Positions 1-10,709 of a DNA stretch of 64,000 bases are shown here, piece after piece. Positions within the stretch are counted from its first letter, which is position 1; each line of letters begins with the position of its first letter. Origin of the DNA: Puccinia triticina (Eukaryota; Basidiomycota; Pucciniomycetes; Pucciniales; Pucciniaceae); assembly GCF_026914185.1 (NCBI RefSeq), contig NC_070566.1, positions 62,001 through 126,000 of the forward strand, in the 5' to 3' direction. Both the position numbers and the translations under genes were made by a program. The notes under the pieces are model-generated. The model searched no databases. It was not told the origin of the DNA and saw only the letters and a program-made list of their open reading frames with translations.

Positions 1-220
1 ATACTTGCTTCAATGACTGGTACACATCATTCAAAAGAGTTAAACTGTCTTCAAGAACCAGTAACAGGCATCAATATTTCTACACAATCTCTGAATTATT
101 TTTACTGAACACTTTGCCAGATAGAATTCCCCTGTACCTCAAAAAGTGCAGCGGCGAAGCCGCCTTGGCCTCTAGTTTAGCATATAATTTGTGATATGAG
201 ATTCATAGCAACTTGATGTG
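1..220. other. No gene seen
   Basis: This leading stretch holds no credible reading frame. It is AT-rich unique-looking sequence with one short GC-rich patch near 150-165. I see no recognisable element in it. Confidence 0.4.
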
Positions 221-290
221 ATAAAAATAGGAGATATGGGGTGTGCGCAGCGGGCTTTATCCGCGCACACCTTATATATCCTATTTTTAT
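221..290. repeat. Nested inverted repeat (hairpin)
   Basis: The outer arms ATAAAAATAGG (221) and CCTATTTTTAT (280-290) are complementary. They enclose inner GC-rich arms GTGTGCGC and GCGCACAC around a short loop near 250-258. The structure could be the footprint of a small foldback element, because no gene lies beside it to terminate. Confidence 0.55.
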
Positions 291-337
291 TACACCCCAT
301 AGCTAAGAATTTCATAGAAAGCCTTATATGCTACATT

Positions 338-800
338 GAAAGTTTCCTGAAATTTCTAGACTGTTTGGGTATGTAACAAAAAAGATATAAGGTTGGAGGT
401 CATTTTCCTACTAAGCCCTCCGTGAACCCCTTATACGCCATTCTACAATGGCACACTATTGCTAATGATTTGATAGCACAAAATATATGCATCATGGAAA
501 GTTTCATGAATTTTTTGGACTGTTTGGGTGTGTAACAAAAAAGGTATATGGTTGGTGGTCATTTACCTAGTAAGCCCTCCGCGCACCCCTGATACGTCAT
601 TCTAAAATGGCACACTATTGCTAATAATTTGATAGCACCAAATATATGTATCATGGAAAGATTCCTGAAATTTTTGGACTTTTTGGGTTTGTAACAAAAA
701 AGTTATGTGGTTGGCGGTCATTTTCCTACTAAGCCCTACGCGCACCCTTTATATCTCATGTTCTGATGACACACTATTGCTAAGAAATTCAGGGGATACA
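338..800. repeat. 159-bp tandem repeat, three units
   Basis: Units start at 338, 497 and 656, which gives an exact 159-bp period. Each unit carries GAAAGTTTCNTGAA, TTGGGTNTGTAACAAAAAAG, a CCTACTAAGCCCT block and GGCACACTATTGCTAA. Copies differ by scattered substitutions, so this is an old array. There is no coding potential. Confidence 0.85.
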
Positions 801-1049
801 ATTTATGCATAAATCTCTGTGCTCTCAAATTTTCATGTCTCTAGTACGTGGAACAAAAAAGTTATACATATTAAAAATAATAAAAAATAATACAAAAAAT
901 TAGCATGACGACTCCCAAATTTTTTTGTTTTGGGTCAACGACTCCCAAAAATCCCGTAACCAAAAAAAGGGTCCAGGTCGACGTCGAGCGCTGGTCAAAA
1001 AATAGTCGCGCCGACGTATGGGAGTTGTTTTCCCAAAAGTTGGGAGTTG
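801..1049. other. Gap with short repeats, no gene
   Basis: AT-rich sequence followed by repeats of ACGACTCCCAAA (near 907 and 939) and TGGGAGTTGTTTT-like motifs in the opposite sense (near 1019 and 1040), forming a loose inverted repeat around 900-1060. No gene is seen. Confidence 0.4.
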
Positions 1050-1190
1050 TTTTTCCAAGACCCTATTTATAAAGATATGACTGATTCCCAGACAGATCTT
1101 ACTTTCATATAGTAATCTCTATCAGACCTAGATCACTTTATTCAACAGGCTAGCAACTCTGTTATAACTTCTTTGCACGCAGGCAATAAG

Positions 1191-1385
1191 GGTGTTCAAA
1201 GTTGAAATCATAAAATTTTCAATGCATAAAATCATAAAATCATAAAACTTTCAAGCAATGATTTCATATGTACCATTCTAGAAATGTTGCTCTAATTTGA
1301 GTGCTTGGGTGCAACATATTTTTTTCAGCTTAGAATTTTATGATTTCATGGTGTTATGATTTTATGCAAGTCACCTTTGAACACC
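1191..1385. mobile_element. MITE, family M1 (copy 1)
   Basis: Terminal inverted repeats GGTGTTCAAAG (1191) and CTTTGAACACC (ending 1385) enclose AT-rich sequence with internal ATAAAATCATAAAAT motifs. A second member with the same ends lies at 19786-19944. It carries no ORF and is non-autonomous. I could not fix the target duplication. Confidence 0.7.
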
Positions 1386-1784
1386 CTAAATATATAACTT
1401 ACTCTGTTATACTTGTACTACACGTTACTAATATGCTGTTTAACTCAAATTTTTTGTTGGGTTATGCTTGGTTCTACTACTGCCAAAACACTAATACTGC
1501 TACTAAACTTCTACGCTACTTGTACTAACCACTAATACTGCTAATTATAACCGCACTGCTGACTAAACTACCATATGTGACCAAACCTCTGTAGGCTGAT
1601 CTAAACTAAACTAAATAACCACTTGTGACCAAACCTCTGTAGGCTGATCTTAACTAAACTAAATAACCACTCGTGACCAAACCTCTGTAGGCTGATGGGG
1701 AAAAGTCTGATGAGGGGGGAAGGGGCCTCCTTATATATTGAAGGGTGAGGGATTTTTGGTCCAGGGAAGCTCCTCACAAGGGAT

Positions 1785-1865
1785 TATTGCTGCAGGGGAT
1801 CTCAACTACACAGCACTCTCATGCATGTACTGCGCTGCATGTACAAACAACAAGGGGTTTATGCT
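1785..1865. repeat. 75-bp minisatellite, left remnant
   Basis: The motif TGCTGCAG occurs at 1788, and the next unit would start at 1863. The array continues after the Ty3 insertion at 14728-15015 with units at 14729, 14803, 14879 and 14954, spacing 74-76 bp. The Ty3 element therefore landed inside this array. Confidence 0.75.
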
Positions 1866-2067
1866 TGTTAGAGTCAGTCTGTCGGGGTAAGGAGGCAATC
1901 TGGGACCTCTGATCTGGATCTTCAAGCTATAAAGTAGATTGCTAGATGGGGAAAGCTAAGTGATCTTTCCCCGGCTCTCCCTTGTGGTTTGGGATGCGTG
2001 ACATGTATGTAAAAATGAGAGACATGTCTGTGGGGAGTGCTACGGCGCGCAAGCGCAGCTCATAACA
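1866..2067 (-). repeat. 3' LTR of Ty3-1
   Basis: A 202-bp repeat that starts TGTTAGAGTC and ends CTCATAACA on the plus strand. It matches 14531-14727 with few differences and carries the TG/CA ends typical of LTRs. Confidence 0.92.
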
Positions 2068-2082
2068 CTATCCTCCCCTTAA
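2068..2082 (-). promoter_or_regulatory. Polypurine tract of Ty3-1
   Basis: Read on minus, a purine run (AAGGGGAGGATAG) directly precedes the 3' LTR. This is where plus-strand DNA synthesis would be primed. Confidence 0.7.
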
Positions 2083-2155
2083 CGCCCAAGCCCCTGGCTC
2101 TGCGTCCTCTTCCTGGGTGGCATTAAAAATCCCCGTAGGGAAAAAGCCCAACCCA

Positions 2156-2625
2156 TCACTTGAATCTCCTAGTCCTCTTGTGCCTCGCCGCCGCATTCGG
2201 GAATTTGGTGTTGAATTCCGTCACTAGTTCTTGACAATTTTTTAGATTTGGTTCTGGTTCCCACGAGTTTGCTTCAGGCCCGTGTCCTTTCCACACCACG
2301 AGGTACTCCTTTTTCTTCCGTGGCTTCCTACATTCCAGGATCTCTGCCACTTCCCACTCCTTGGCTCCTTCCAATTTCACTGGTTGTGGCTCCGCCGCAG
2401 CGTGTCCTTTGATTGTGTCCGGCTTATGTCTTTGTAGAACTGACACATGGAATGTTGGGTGGACTCCTCCCATTGGAAGAGGAAAAGTAAGTTTATATAC
2501 TGATGGGGATATTTGGTCAGATATAGGAAAAGGTCCTAGCCATTGGTGAGATAACTTAGTGCAGGGTCTTGTAGTTGATATATTCTTTCTGTTCAACCAT
2601 ACCGCCTCTCCCACTTGCCATTTCG
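2156..2625 (-). pseudogene. Ty3-1 integrase C-terminus with chromodomain
   Basis: The first part has the GEAVWL and QWLGPFPI-type motifs of the Ty3 integrase C-terminal domain. A chromodomain follows, running from EWEVAEILEC through YLVVWKGH to NSWEPEPNL, with aromatic positions of the methyl-lysine cage type. Chromodomains of this family are known to bias integration to heterochromatin. It is out of frame with the upstream integrase core; a frameshift lies near 2625. The reading frame closes at 2156 with a basic tail. Confidence 0.88.
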
Positions 2626-3465
2626 GGGTGCCACTTTGCGGTCGAATTGACTCTTCATCATTGCCTGTGCTGCTTCAAGGTTTGCTTTCAATTCCTCATG
2701 TACCGCTGCAATGATCTGTACGCACCGTTTGACTGATGGTAGGCATTGTTCCGTGGATTGTATTCCTCCATACGTCAAGTCAAATCCATAGTTCACCCAG
2801 AAAGGAGACATCCCAATTGACACATGTTCCTGATTGTTGTGGGAGAATTCCACCATCACAAATAACTCTTCCCAATTGTCTTGATGATATCCTACAAAGT
2901 GTCTCAGATACTGTTCAATTGCTTTGTTCACAATCTTGGATTGCCCATCTGCTCTAGGGTGGTACACGGTGGATGGAGATAATTTGATGCCTAGTTGTTT
3001 GCTGAGCTCCCTTGTGGTTTGAGAGATAAACACGCTCCCTCTGTTGGAGACTATTGATTTTGGGGTCCCATGGAGTCTCCATACGTGTCTGAGCATAAGG
3101 TTGGCTAGTTGTTTGGCATTGACAGTCTTCTTACAAGGTATGAAGTGTGCCATCTTGGTGAGTCTATCAACCACTGTGAGGATGCTATTGCTGTTGTTTG
3201 ATTCCGGCAGATCCGTGATCAGATCGTACAAAATGTCGGTCCACGGGCCCGCTGGTATTGGCAGGGGTTTAAGCATGCCAAAAGGTTTCTGTGTTGACGC
3301 TTTCACGCGCTGGCACAATCCGCAGCCGTCCACATATTGGTTTACAAATTTCTTTTGTGCCGGCCAATTGAAGCATTGGTGCACTAACGCCAGTGTCTTT
3401 GCACGTCCCAGGTACCCCGCTAAGCAACAGTCGTGTTGGCTTCAAACTATTGCCGTCTTGACAGA
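2593..3465 (-). pseudogene. Ty3-1 integrase (zinc-binding and catalytic core), inactivated
   Basis: The core begins with a degraded HHCC segment ending CGLCQRVKA, followed by ILTVVDRLTKMAHFIPC and LRHVWRLHGTPK. Two catalytic positions of the DDE triad are changed: the second Asp reads Asn in VSNRGSVF, and Glu reads Lys in DGQSKIVNKA. Both are explained by G to A at a CpG. In-frame stops separate the core from the upstream RNase H. By family, intact copies insert retroelement cDNA into the genome; this copy cannot. Confidence 0.9.
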
Positions 3466-4280
3466 TTAGACCGCTGGAACCTCTATCCTGCCCTGATTGT
3501 ATAACACCCCGTCCTTGAAGCAGTAACTGCTCTGTCCGGGCGGCTCATTATGAGACTGGCTGATCAACTGTGTTAGCCTAGGATCTGCTTGGGTATTGGC
3601 ACAGACCAGATTTATCAGTTTGGTCTCTGTCGGGATAAGGTCCACCTGTTCCCCCTTGAAATCATCCACTCCCAGTATGTCCACTTCAAACCACCAATCA
3701 GCATCCTCCAATTCCACTGACTTGTTGACCTCCACAATTGCTGCAAACGTCTTGGGCGTGATGTTGGAAGGTTTCAATAGCTGGCCGAATGTCATCTTCT
3801 CTTCTTTGGCGGGCGCCAGGTCTGGGCATCTGGATAGCGCGTCCGGTTTGGTTGCCTGCCGGCCCGGCCGGAAAATCATCTCAAAATCAAAGTTCCCCAG
3901 CGTCTCCGCCCATCTTGCTTGCTTCCTGGTGAGCCTCTTGCTGTTCATAAAGCTCTCTAGGTTCCTGTGGTCGGTGTACACAATGGCCTTCAAGCGGTTT
4001 GGGTTGCCCTTGAGGTAATGGCACCACTCTTTAAACACCGCAACTATTGCCAAAAGTTCTTTATCAAAGATTTCGTAGTTTTGTTTGGCTTGGATCAGTG
4101 ATCTTGATAGGTACGCCACTGGGTGGAGCTCATTATCCTTGGCGCATACTTGTGAGAGGACCACACCTAATGCAAAATCTGAGCAGTCACACTCTAAGAG
4201 GAACGGGCGGTACGGGTTGGCAATTTTCAGGATAGGTGCTGAGGTGAACAAAGTCTTCAGGGCTTCAAATGCTTTGTTGC
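3466..4280 (-). pseudogene. Ty3-1 RNase H domain and connector
   Basis: The frame starts in the RT-RNase H connector (SAPILKIANPYRPFLLECD) and keeps the RNase H acidic positions in CDCSDFALG, FDKELLAIV and YTDHRNLE, ending the domain at KPDALSRCPD. The upstream end is the insertion point of the gag-only LTR element at 4286. A stop at 3466 cuts it off from integrase. RNase H of this family removes the RNA template during reverse transcription. Confidence 0.88.
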
Positions 4281-4285
4281 ATCGC

Positions 4286-4611
4286 TGTAAGAGCTAAGGA
4301 GCTCTTCACTGGACTAGGGCACTGGCACACAGAGAGACAACAGTCTCAAGGTTTCTGATGCCACCGTAGGGGTTTTATTTCATCTAGCTCAGGAGAGATG
4401 GTCAGTTGGTCGGGGATCTCTCTTCTAGGTACAACATCAAGGAAGGGAAGGAAAAGAAAGAGAAGAAGGAATAGTGGCTTACCTAGCTCAGGAGAGATGG
4501 TCAGTTGGTTGGGGATCTCTACTGAGCTAGGAGGGCGGGGGCGATAGTACTATATGGGGTCGGAGCTGGTTCTTGTGAAACCCGTGGTGCTTGCGGCGCG
4601 GGGGTTTTACA
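4286..4611 (-). repeat. 3' LTR of the gag-only element
   Basis: A 326-bp repeat, nearly identical to 7210-7538. Read on minus, a purine run (ATAGGGGGGGAGAC, 4612-4625) precedes it and would serve as polypurine tract. A solo LTR of similar design lies at 42247-42573. Confidence 0.92.
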
Positions 4612-6974
4612 GTCTCCCCCCCTATATTGAGAAGAAAGAAGGGGTGAGAGAATTGATGGGATTTGACGCGTCGGGAGTGCACAGAAGAGGGTAGGGGGTA
4701 GGTTGGGGCATGTGTGTAAGGAGGCCGGGAGGTACGAGATTTGGTCCGTTGAGAGCGGCCCGCAAGGTCGGGATTGAAGATGGTTGATTGTCTACCTGTG
4801 TTAACGGTTCTTGTTTTTTGGCGGTGTGTTAATTGCTGCGGTTGTGTAGGGTTGATTAAACAAGCGAGGACGGTCAGAAAGGTAGAGTGTAAGGAGATCA
4901 TGGTTACATCAGGCGTATGTTGCAGTCGTGGTCGATGGATGGAGGTGATGTGCCGGATCGGGAGTCTAGCTGTCGGAGCTGTACGAACCGTACCCCGTAA
5001 GCATCTGCCCGCATGGAGCTGATGTAGAACCCGGCAGCGAGGCAGATGAGGGAGTACATACCCGATTTCCTCAGAATCATCCTCAGAGAATTCCCCTTCC
5101 ACTCTATCGAGCAGCAAGGAGTTGAATCCGGGGTGTTCCAGAATTAAGGCCTCACCTTCAGTGAATAACCGGTGCTCCGCATCAAGGATCTCTGCGGTTG
5201 CCACGTAGGCCACCAAGCCATCATCCGGTGTGGGGGTGCTGGTGTTCATCTTGTCAGCGAGCGAGGATTCAATCTTGTTGAGTGTTGCAATGGCTGCCGC
5301 ATGATACTCTTTAAAGTCGGTGTCGTCGTAAACCTCAGCCGATTCTTCTTGTAACATCGCTGCGTCTTCAGTAACGGCTGCTACTCCAGCTGGACATCCC
5401 GTTGGTCGGCCCGGCTGTGCCGGTCCTGCTTGTGTTCCTGCGCCGTGGGGCTTGGTCCAAGCCCGTGGTGCCACGTAGTCAGCTGGTTTGGGCGGCACCA
5501 CAAAGGTCGGGGGGATGTCGACGGGTCCGCGGTAGGCTGGCCCTGGGCAAGTCCCGGCTGCATTCCCGCAGTATTGTTTACAGTGGTGGCATTTCCCCAC
5601 TGAATCTAGGTATGAGTGAATTCGCCAGATGTACTCGTCGCGCGGAACGTTGCCTGTGGTTGGGTTTTGCTGAGATGATGTGTTGGGGGCTCCCGCTCTG
5701 GGGCGATGAATCTTTCTTGGGAGGGCATCATAACAATTACCCACCCGTTGGATAAACTCTTTGAACTTGAATTCCTCGCGTTTGAGGAGATCCAGTTTGT
5801 TGACTTTGTTCTCCAATTCAGTCGGGAGTCCAAACGCCATCCCCTCCGCGAGTTGGAAGTTGGACAAGGAATGCCGTTCAAAATTGATCATCCGTTGGAG
5901 CGTCCGAGCACGAGTCGTGTACTGGCTGAAAGTTTCAGACTCAAGCATCTTCAGATATCTGACCTCTTTCTGTAAGGCCGTGCGCCACTGCAATGGGAGG
6001 GCTGCCTCGAAGAGATCCTCTTTAACCTCAATCCAGGTCTTCTCGATCAACTTTTGGGCTTCAGCTTGAAAGAACGAGAGCAAGTTGGTTTCCAATATCA
6101 AACGTCCGACAATGAGGATTTTATCTCGATCTTTTGTGACGTCCTTAGATGTGAAAAAAAATTCCACACCGTTGATCCACACCAGAAAAGGCTCAACTTC
6201 CATGTATGGGCCCACGTATTTTGGTGCGTTGGAAGTGTTGAAGTGGCAATGGTCGACACGGTCTATCGCGACCGTCTGGGAGCGTCCGGTTGCCAGCGTT
6301 CCTTTGAGCAGTCTTGCAAAAGCGTCCTCTGACCGCGCCGCGCGGATGGCGGCTGTTTCTTTGGCCCGCGCCAGTCAAGCCGCGTATTCTACTCAATCTG
6401 CGTGGGCTTGGGCGATGCTAGCTTGCTGCGACGACATCAGCATCTTCATACAGTCCCTTGTGGACAGGTTGCTGGATGTGTTTGGAGGCGGTGGCGGCGG
6501 TGGGTCCGGTTTGTTCGGGGGAGCGGTTGGTGGGTCCCCTGGGTAACAATCCTTGCCCGGTTTGGTTTTGGTCCCAGCGGTGTTGATGGTGGTGTCAGGC
6601 ATTTCCTTAATGGGGGAGGTTGGTGGTTGGCTGGCTTTGGGAGCACCCGGGGAAGAGGGGACCAAAGGGGAGGGGTTGAGTGATGATTCTGGAGGAAAAT
6701 TTGTAGGAGATATTTGAGATGGGAGGGACGCTGGGGCTGATCCAACCACCAGTGGGATATTGGAACGGTTTGTGGCGGGGTTGATGTTGATAGCACTACT
6801 AGTCAAGTTTTTGGTACCGCCGGGTCCGACAGGTACCCCAGGTTTGTGGAGTTGGGTGGAGGCTAGTGCTTCTTGTTGAAGTCGTCTCTGCTCTGCTCGC
6901 GCTCGTCGCAAGATGTCTTTGGGGTCGGTCAGGGGAAGGAGTTGGTCAGAAGATGTGGTTCGCCTCGTGGACAT
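4527..6974 (-). pseudogene. Gag-like protein of the gag-only element, two TGA codons
   Basis: A single frame of about 815 codons starts at ATG 6974 and runs past the 3' LTR edge to 4527, broken only by TGA at 6393-6395 and 6375-6377; both fit CGA to TGA. The N-terminal third is Ser/Thr/Pro-rich and low in complexity, with a proline run before NTSSNLSTRD. The middle has a retroviral-type gag fold signature (FLVWINGVEFFF, LSFFQAEAQKLIEKTW, FSQYTTRARTLQRMI). A Cys/His cluster, CHHCKQYC through TCPG, lies near 5600 and resembles a zinc knuckle without matching the classic spacing. There are no enzyme motifs. Confidence 0.75.
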
Positions 6975-7209
6975 GGGTCCTCTGTTGTAGAGGAACGAAA
7001 TGGGTGGTGTGGCTTATTGAGAAGTCCGGTGAGTGGGTGTCAACAGTCTGTCGAGTCCGGGAGAACGGGGCTGTGGGAAGTCCAAAAAGTTTGCGCAAGG
7101 GAATAGTCCGATCCAGCTTATAGTCAAGCCGGTCCAATGCGCTCAAGTCCGTAGAAGTCCGTAGGGAGTCCGAAAAAAAAATCCTTCAGTCGGGATCAGA
7201 AAAAAAAAG

Positions 7210-7538
7210 TGTAAGAGCTAAGGAGCTCTTCACTGGGCTAGGGCACTGGCACACAGAGAGACAACGGTCTCGAGGTTTCTGATGCCAACGTAGGGGTTTT
7301 ATTTCATCTAGCTCAGGAGAGATGGTCAGTTGGTCGGGGATCTCTCTTCTAGGTACAACATCAAGGAAGGGAAGGAAAAGAAAGAGAAGAAGGAATAGTG
7401 GCTTACCTAGCTCAGGAGAGATGGTCAGTTGGTCGGGGATCTCTACTGAGCTAGGAGGGCGGGGGCGATAGTACTATATGGGGTTGGAGCTGGTTCTTGT
7501 GAAAGGGCTTGTGAAACCCGTGGCGCAGGGGTTTTACA
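7210..7538 (-). repeat. 5' LTR of the gag-only element
   Basis: A 329-bp partner of 4286-4611. The two differ by a few substitutions and short indels near the right end. On minus, the transcript would run from here into gag at 6974. Confidence 0.92.
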
Positions 7539-7543
7539 ATTGC

Positions 7544-8330
7544 TTGTCCCAAGAAAAACGGGTGTTGGATTTTGTCAGGTTGTGGAGTGGCCTAGTTGTG
7601 CGCAAGAAGTGGCTAATAAACTGCCAATAGAAGTTAGCAAATCCGATGAATTGTCACATTGGTTGGAGCTGGCCAATCTGCCACCGCTTTAACCTTTGCT
7701 GGGTCCATCCGCACTTGGTTGCACGAGATTAGTAGCCCAAGATATTCAACTTCAGCTTTTGAGAACTCACATTTCTCTGGCTTAAGCCAAAGCTGGTGTT
7801 TGCTTAGTATTTCAAGGATTTTGTACGCCGCCTCTTCGTGGTCTGCACCGCGTTGTGTGTAGATCATAATGTCGTCTAGATACGCCACAGTATCTTTACC
7901 AATCCTTCCCAGTAATATATCCTGTATAAAGAATTGGAAGAATCCTGGGCCCCCCGTCGGGCCAAATGGCATGGTCAGGGGTGCGAATTGCCCTGCCCGG
8001 CATACAAACACCAATTTCTCTTTGTCACCCTCTGCCACTCTGAGATTGCCTTACGCGTTTTGTAAATCCAGGTTGGTGAAAGTGTCGGCGTCCAGCAAGC
8101 TGTCTACGAGATCCATTGTGAGTGGGAGCGGATATTTGTTCTTCACCGTGACCGCATTTAGCCTCCGGTAGTCAAAGCAGGGCCTTAGATTGCCATCCTT
8201 CTTCCCTGTGAAGAGGACCAGGGCCGCCCACGGAGAGGTGGTCCTTCGTATTGTCCCATGCTCCAGCCCTTCTTTGATCAATGTATCCAGGGCTTCATTT
8301 TGTGCCAGAGATAGTGGGATTATCCGGCTC
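7544..8330 (-). pseudogene. Ty3-1 reverse transcriptase
   Basis: RT motifs appear in order: GTIRRTTSPWAA, LRPCFDYRRLNAVT, TNLDLQNA (first catalytic Asp), QFAPLTMPFG, then AYLDDIMIY with both active-site Asp residues intact, and the primer-grip region SKAEVEYLGLLIS. One TAA at 8051, right after DLQNA, is the only interruption in an otherwise continuous frame. The residues PTGGPGFFQFF are unusual at the position where GLTNAPAVFQ is common. The upstream end is the KDZ-like insertion point at 8338. Confidence 0.9.
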
Positions 8331-8667
8331 GCGTGGGCAACGTTGTAACCGCTGCGCTGCGCTAGAAAAAGCGGTCATTTAGCGCAGCGCAGCGGTTACA
8401 TTGCTACATCCCATGGGCATTTAGCGGAAGTGGTTGAAAAACCGCTTCCGCTAGCGCTAAATTTAGCGGGGGTACTGCTTCATCCTGAGGGGCGGCAGCG
8501 TCAGCGCAGCGGAAATAAGCGCGCTAAAGCTGCGAAATAGCGCAGCGAAGCGCAAAACCCCTACATGGGCGCTTCCTGACCGCTAAACGCTGCACCCACC
8601 GCTATATGCTGCGGGAGCAGAAGCTGCACAGATTCCAATTGGGGAGCAGCATATACCGGCATACCTA

Positions 8668-9913
8668 CACTGCAAGAAAAACTCTAGAAACTGCCAGCAG
8701 TTGACATGTGGCATACTCCAGGATAACTGCCATTGTAACTCCACATAATTACATCATATTGTCAGCCTTAGAGATACATTAAGTATCCAAAAGACTGCAA
8801 TAACTTAGTAAATAATAATAATTATTAAATTATTATTGCAGAATCAGATTCCTCATCATAAATTAAGGGGGGTCACCCACTTAAAGTACCCCCTTATTCC
8901 TATTCCTTCATGGACTAGTTGTATAAATAAGAATTGGCCCCAGAAAGCGCCCAAAAATAGTATTACATACATAAATTTAGTAAAACACACAATGTACATA
9001 AAATTAAACTGTTGTACATTAATGAGTAATATTACTCGTGTAAAAATACCCCGTGAAAGTATTATGTAGACTTCTACTGAAGCTCTTTCACATGACAATT
9101 GGTTATAAACATGTCATGTGACAGAGTCAGGGAAATTAGTCTATTACAATATAGTTAAATTACCCACAGCCAAGCCCTTTTCACGGCTACACCCCTAGAT
9201 ACTCCCATAGGGAGAAAAGGACTCAGTGTTTACGCCCACTGAAGTCCCCTCTATAAATAGAGGCCTATTTGGCCCTCAGGAAAAGATCCCCCAGACCATT
9301 CACCGCCCATAAACTGTAAGTTTGCCGTGAATATTCTCCTCAGCTACTATTGTAGCCCCTTTTTCCTTTAAACCATCCCCAGCACGTAAAATCCACTGGA
9401 TTAAACCTTTAAAATATCAAAAATCCCTTATTAGTATAATTACAAGCTTTATCCTTAAAAGTAGTTGCCGTAAGACCTCCGCCTCTGACAAGCAGCCAAT
9501 CAGCTTAAGCGCTTACCACCTACCTTTTACGCCAAATTTATTCCCTGTAATTAATAATTATATATTATTAATTACATAATAAATCCTCCTCTTTTTAAAA
9601 AGAGTGTTTAAACCCCATGTAGTGGCTAAATTACCACGTAACAAGTTTAGTAATTTACATTACTAGTGTTTACATCAGCACAGTTATAGTGCTAGGGCCC
9701 AAAAACCCTTAATTTTGATGGGTTTTTGCCCTAAGCTTCATAAACAGAGCTGTCACATATCCTTTCATGCACAGTCACTGTGCACGTTGCACAGTGACTG
9801 TGCATTCACCCTTGGTTGAAATAAACTTTGAGAAAGGCTTGAGTATCACCTCAAGCTTCCTTTGAGCTTCTGCATCTCAACTGCTAGCAGTTTCCAGAGT
9901 TTTTCTTGTAGTG
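8668..9913. mobile_element. CACTA-like non-autonomous element
   Basis: The ends are CACTGCAAGAAAAACTCT (8668) and its inverse finishing CTTGTAGTG (9913). The terminal inverted repeat is about 37 bp with a few mismatches. The 3-bp duplication CTA lies at 8665-8667 and 9914-9916. Termini starting CACT and a 3-bp target duplication are the hallmarks of the CACTA (EnSpm) superfamily. There is no transposase frame, and the interior is AT-rich and otherwise featureless. Confidence 0.8.
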
Positions 9914-9919
9914 CTAGTA

Positions 9920-10050
9920 GCACTGTTCACGTAAGAAATCTATGACCATGTGAAAGATATACATCAGCATACTTTCCCAGCCAAATTGGCTGGCACAATG
10001 GGATAAACTTTATTTCAATCTTGCTGATGTTTAGCTTACGTGAACAGTGC
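9920..10050. mobile_element. 131-bp MITE
   Basis: Terminal repeats GCACTGTTCACGTAAG and CTTACGTGAACAGTGC are perfect over 16 bp. The 5-bp repeat TAGTA lies at 9915-9919 and 10051-10055. It contains a short central palindrome (CCAAATTGG). It is non-coding. Confidence 0.75.
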
Positions 10051-10218
10051 TAGTAGGAGTGGTTATAGTATACCCCGTCGACATCTCCGCTTGCTATCCT
10101 TGTCGAAGTCAGTGCTTGGTGTCAACATCATGGTTGGGTCTCAGCAATCTGCCATACCCGCCAAATCCAACAACGTTCCACCGTCTACACCACCTGAGAT
10201 GAAGAGGATGATGACTGG

Positions 10219-10497
10219 ATGAATCTTTTGCCACCCAAAGAGCCGGACAAAATCAACAAGGCAATCCAATCCAACCTTGAGAGGCTAAGGCAGGAAGCCT
10301 CACAAGTTAATTGGGACTCGCTTCTTGACAGCTTTCACGCGACTTATATGACTCAGAAAATGTGCACAAAAAACTGGACCACAACTAAATCATACGACAC
10401 ATTCAACTCATGTGAATGGGTGCCCCAGCAGAGAACCATTGATCTAATTGATGTTTATGGTGAATTGATTAATTTTTTGCTTCTCAATGTTGATTGA
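10219..10497 (+). pseudogene. KDZ-type transposase fragment (CxC1-like N-terminal region)
   Basis: The segment WDSLLDSFHATYMTQK, then NWTTTKSYDTFNSC, then QQRTIDLIDVYG resembles the region before and through the cysteine cluster of Kyakuja-Dileera-Zisupton transposases of basidiomycetes. One expected cysteine of the cluster reads Trp. No catalytic region survives: the frame ends just before the MITE at 10509, and only a remnant (MWIRNEVRLEGV near 10723-10800) follows. The family call is from memory of such proteins and is moderately sure. Confidence 0.5.
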
Positions 10498-10508
10498 GCG
10501 CTGTATTA

Positions 10509-10709
10509 GGGGGGTTCACAATAGAATAAAAATAAAACTTTGGAGTCAATTTTAAGGCCTTTATCAACAACTCTTTAAAAATATGGCAGGATGTACAGGA
10601 TTAGGTGTCCCCTGGCAATCAGAGGGTGTTCTTCATTTTTAAAAAAATTGTCTGTAAAGGCCTTAAAATTGGCCCTAAAGTTTTATTTTTATCGTATTGT
10701 GAACCCCCC
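10509..10709. mobile_element. 201-bp MITE inside the KDZ-like element
   Basis: Ends GGGGGGTTCACAATA and TATTGTGAACCCCCC are inverted repeats that extend into ATAAAAATAAAACTTT on both sides. The 5-bp palindromic-type duplication TATTA lies at 10504-10508 and 10710-10714. It separates the two transposase remnants. It is non-coding. Confidence 0.8.

Larger units (their letters stand above)
1050..1865 (+). mobile_element. Old LTR-like repeat, family L3 (copy A, left part)
   Basis: This region matches other copies in the window. The block ATAGTAATCTCTATCAGACC (near 1109) recurs near 54343 and, diverged, near 59894. CTCCTTATATA followed by GTGAGGGATTTTTGG (near 1729-1760) recurs near 50171 and 60079. 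The shared order is a leader block, a TATA-like CTCCTTATATA, then tandem GAGGGATTTTNGCTG, which is what the promoter half of an LTR would look like. The copy seems to continue after the Ty3 insertion, at 14733-15060. No reading frame is present and the true ends are unresolved. Confidence 0.45.
4286..7538 (-). mobile_element. Gag-only LTR retroelement inserted in Ty3-1 pol
   Basis: Two LTRs (4286-4611 and 7210-7538, both TGTAAGAGCT to TTTTACA on plus) bound a 2.6-kb interior with one gag-like frame and no protease, RT or integrase. The direct repeats at the ends are ATCGC (4281-4285) and ATTGC (7539-7543), differing at one base. Removing the element rejoins the Ty3-1 RT/RNase H frame. Because it encodes no pol it must have been moved by enzymes supplied in trans, like the gag-only (TR-GAG) elements described in plants. 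Confidence 0.9.
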
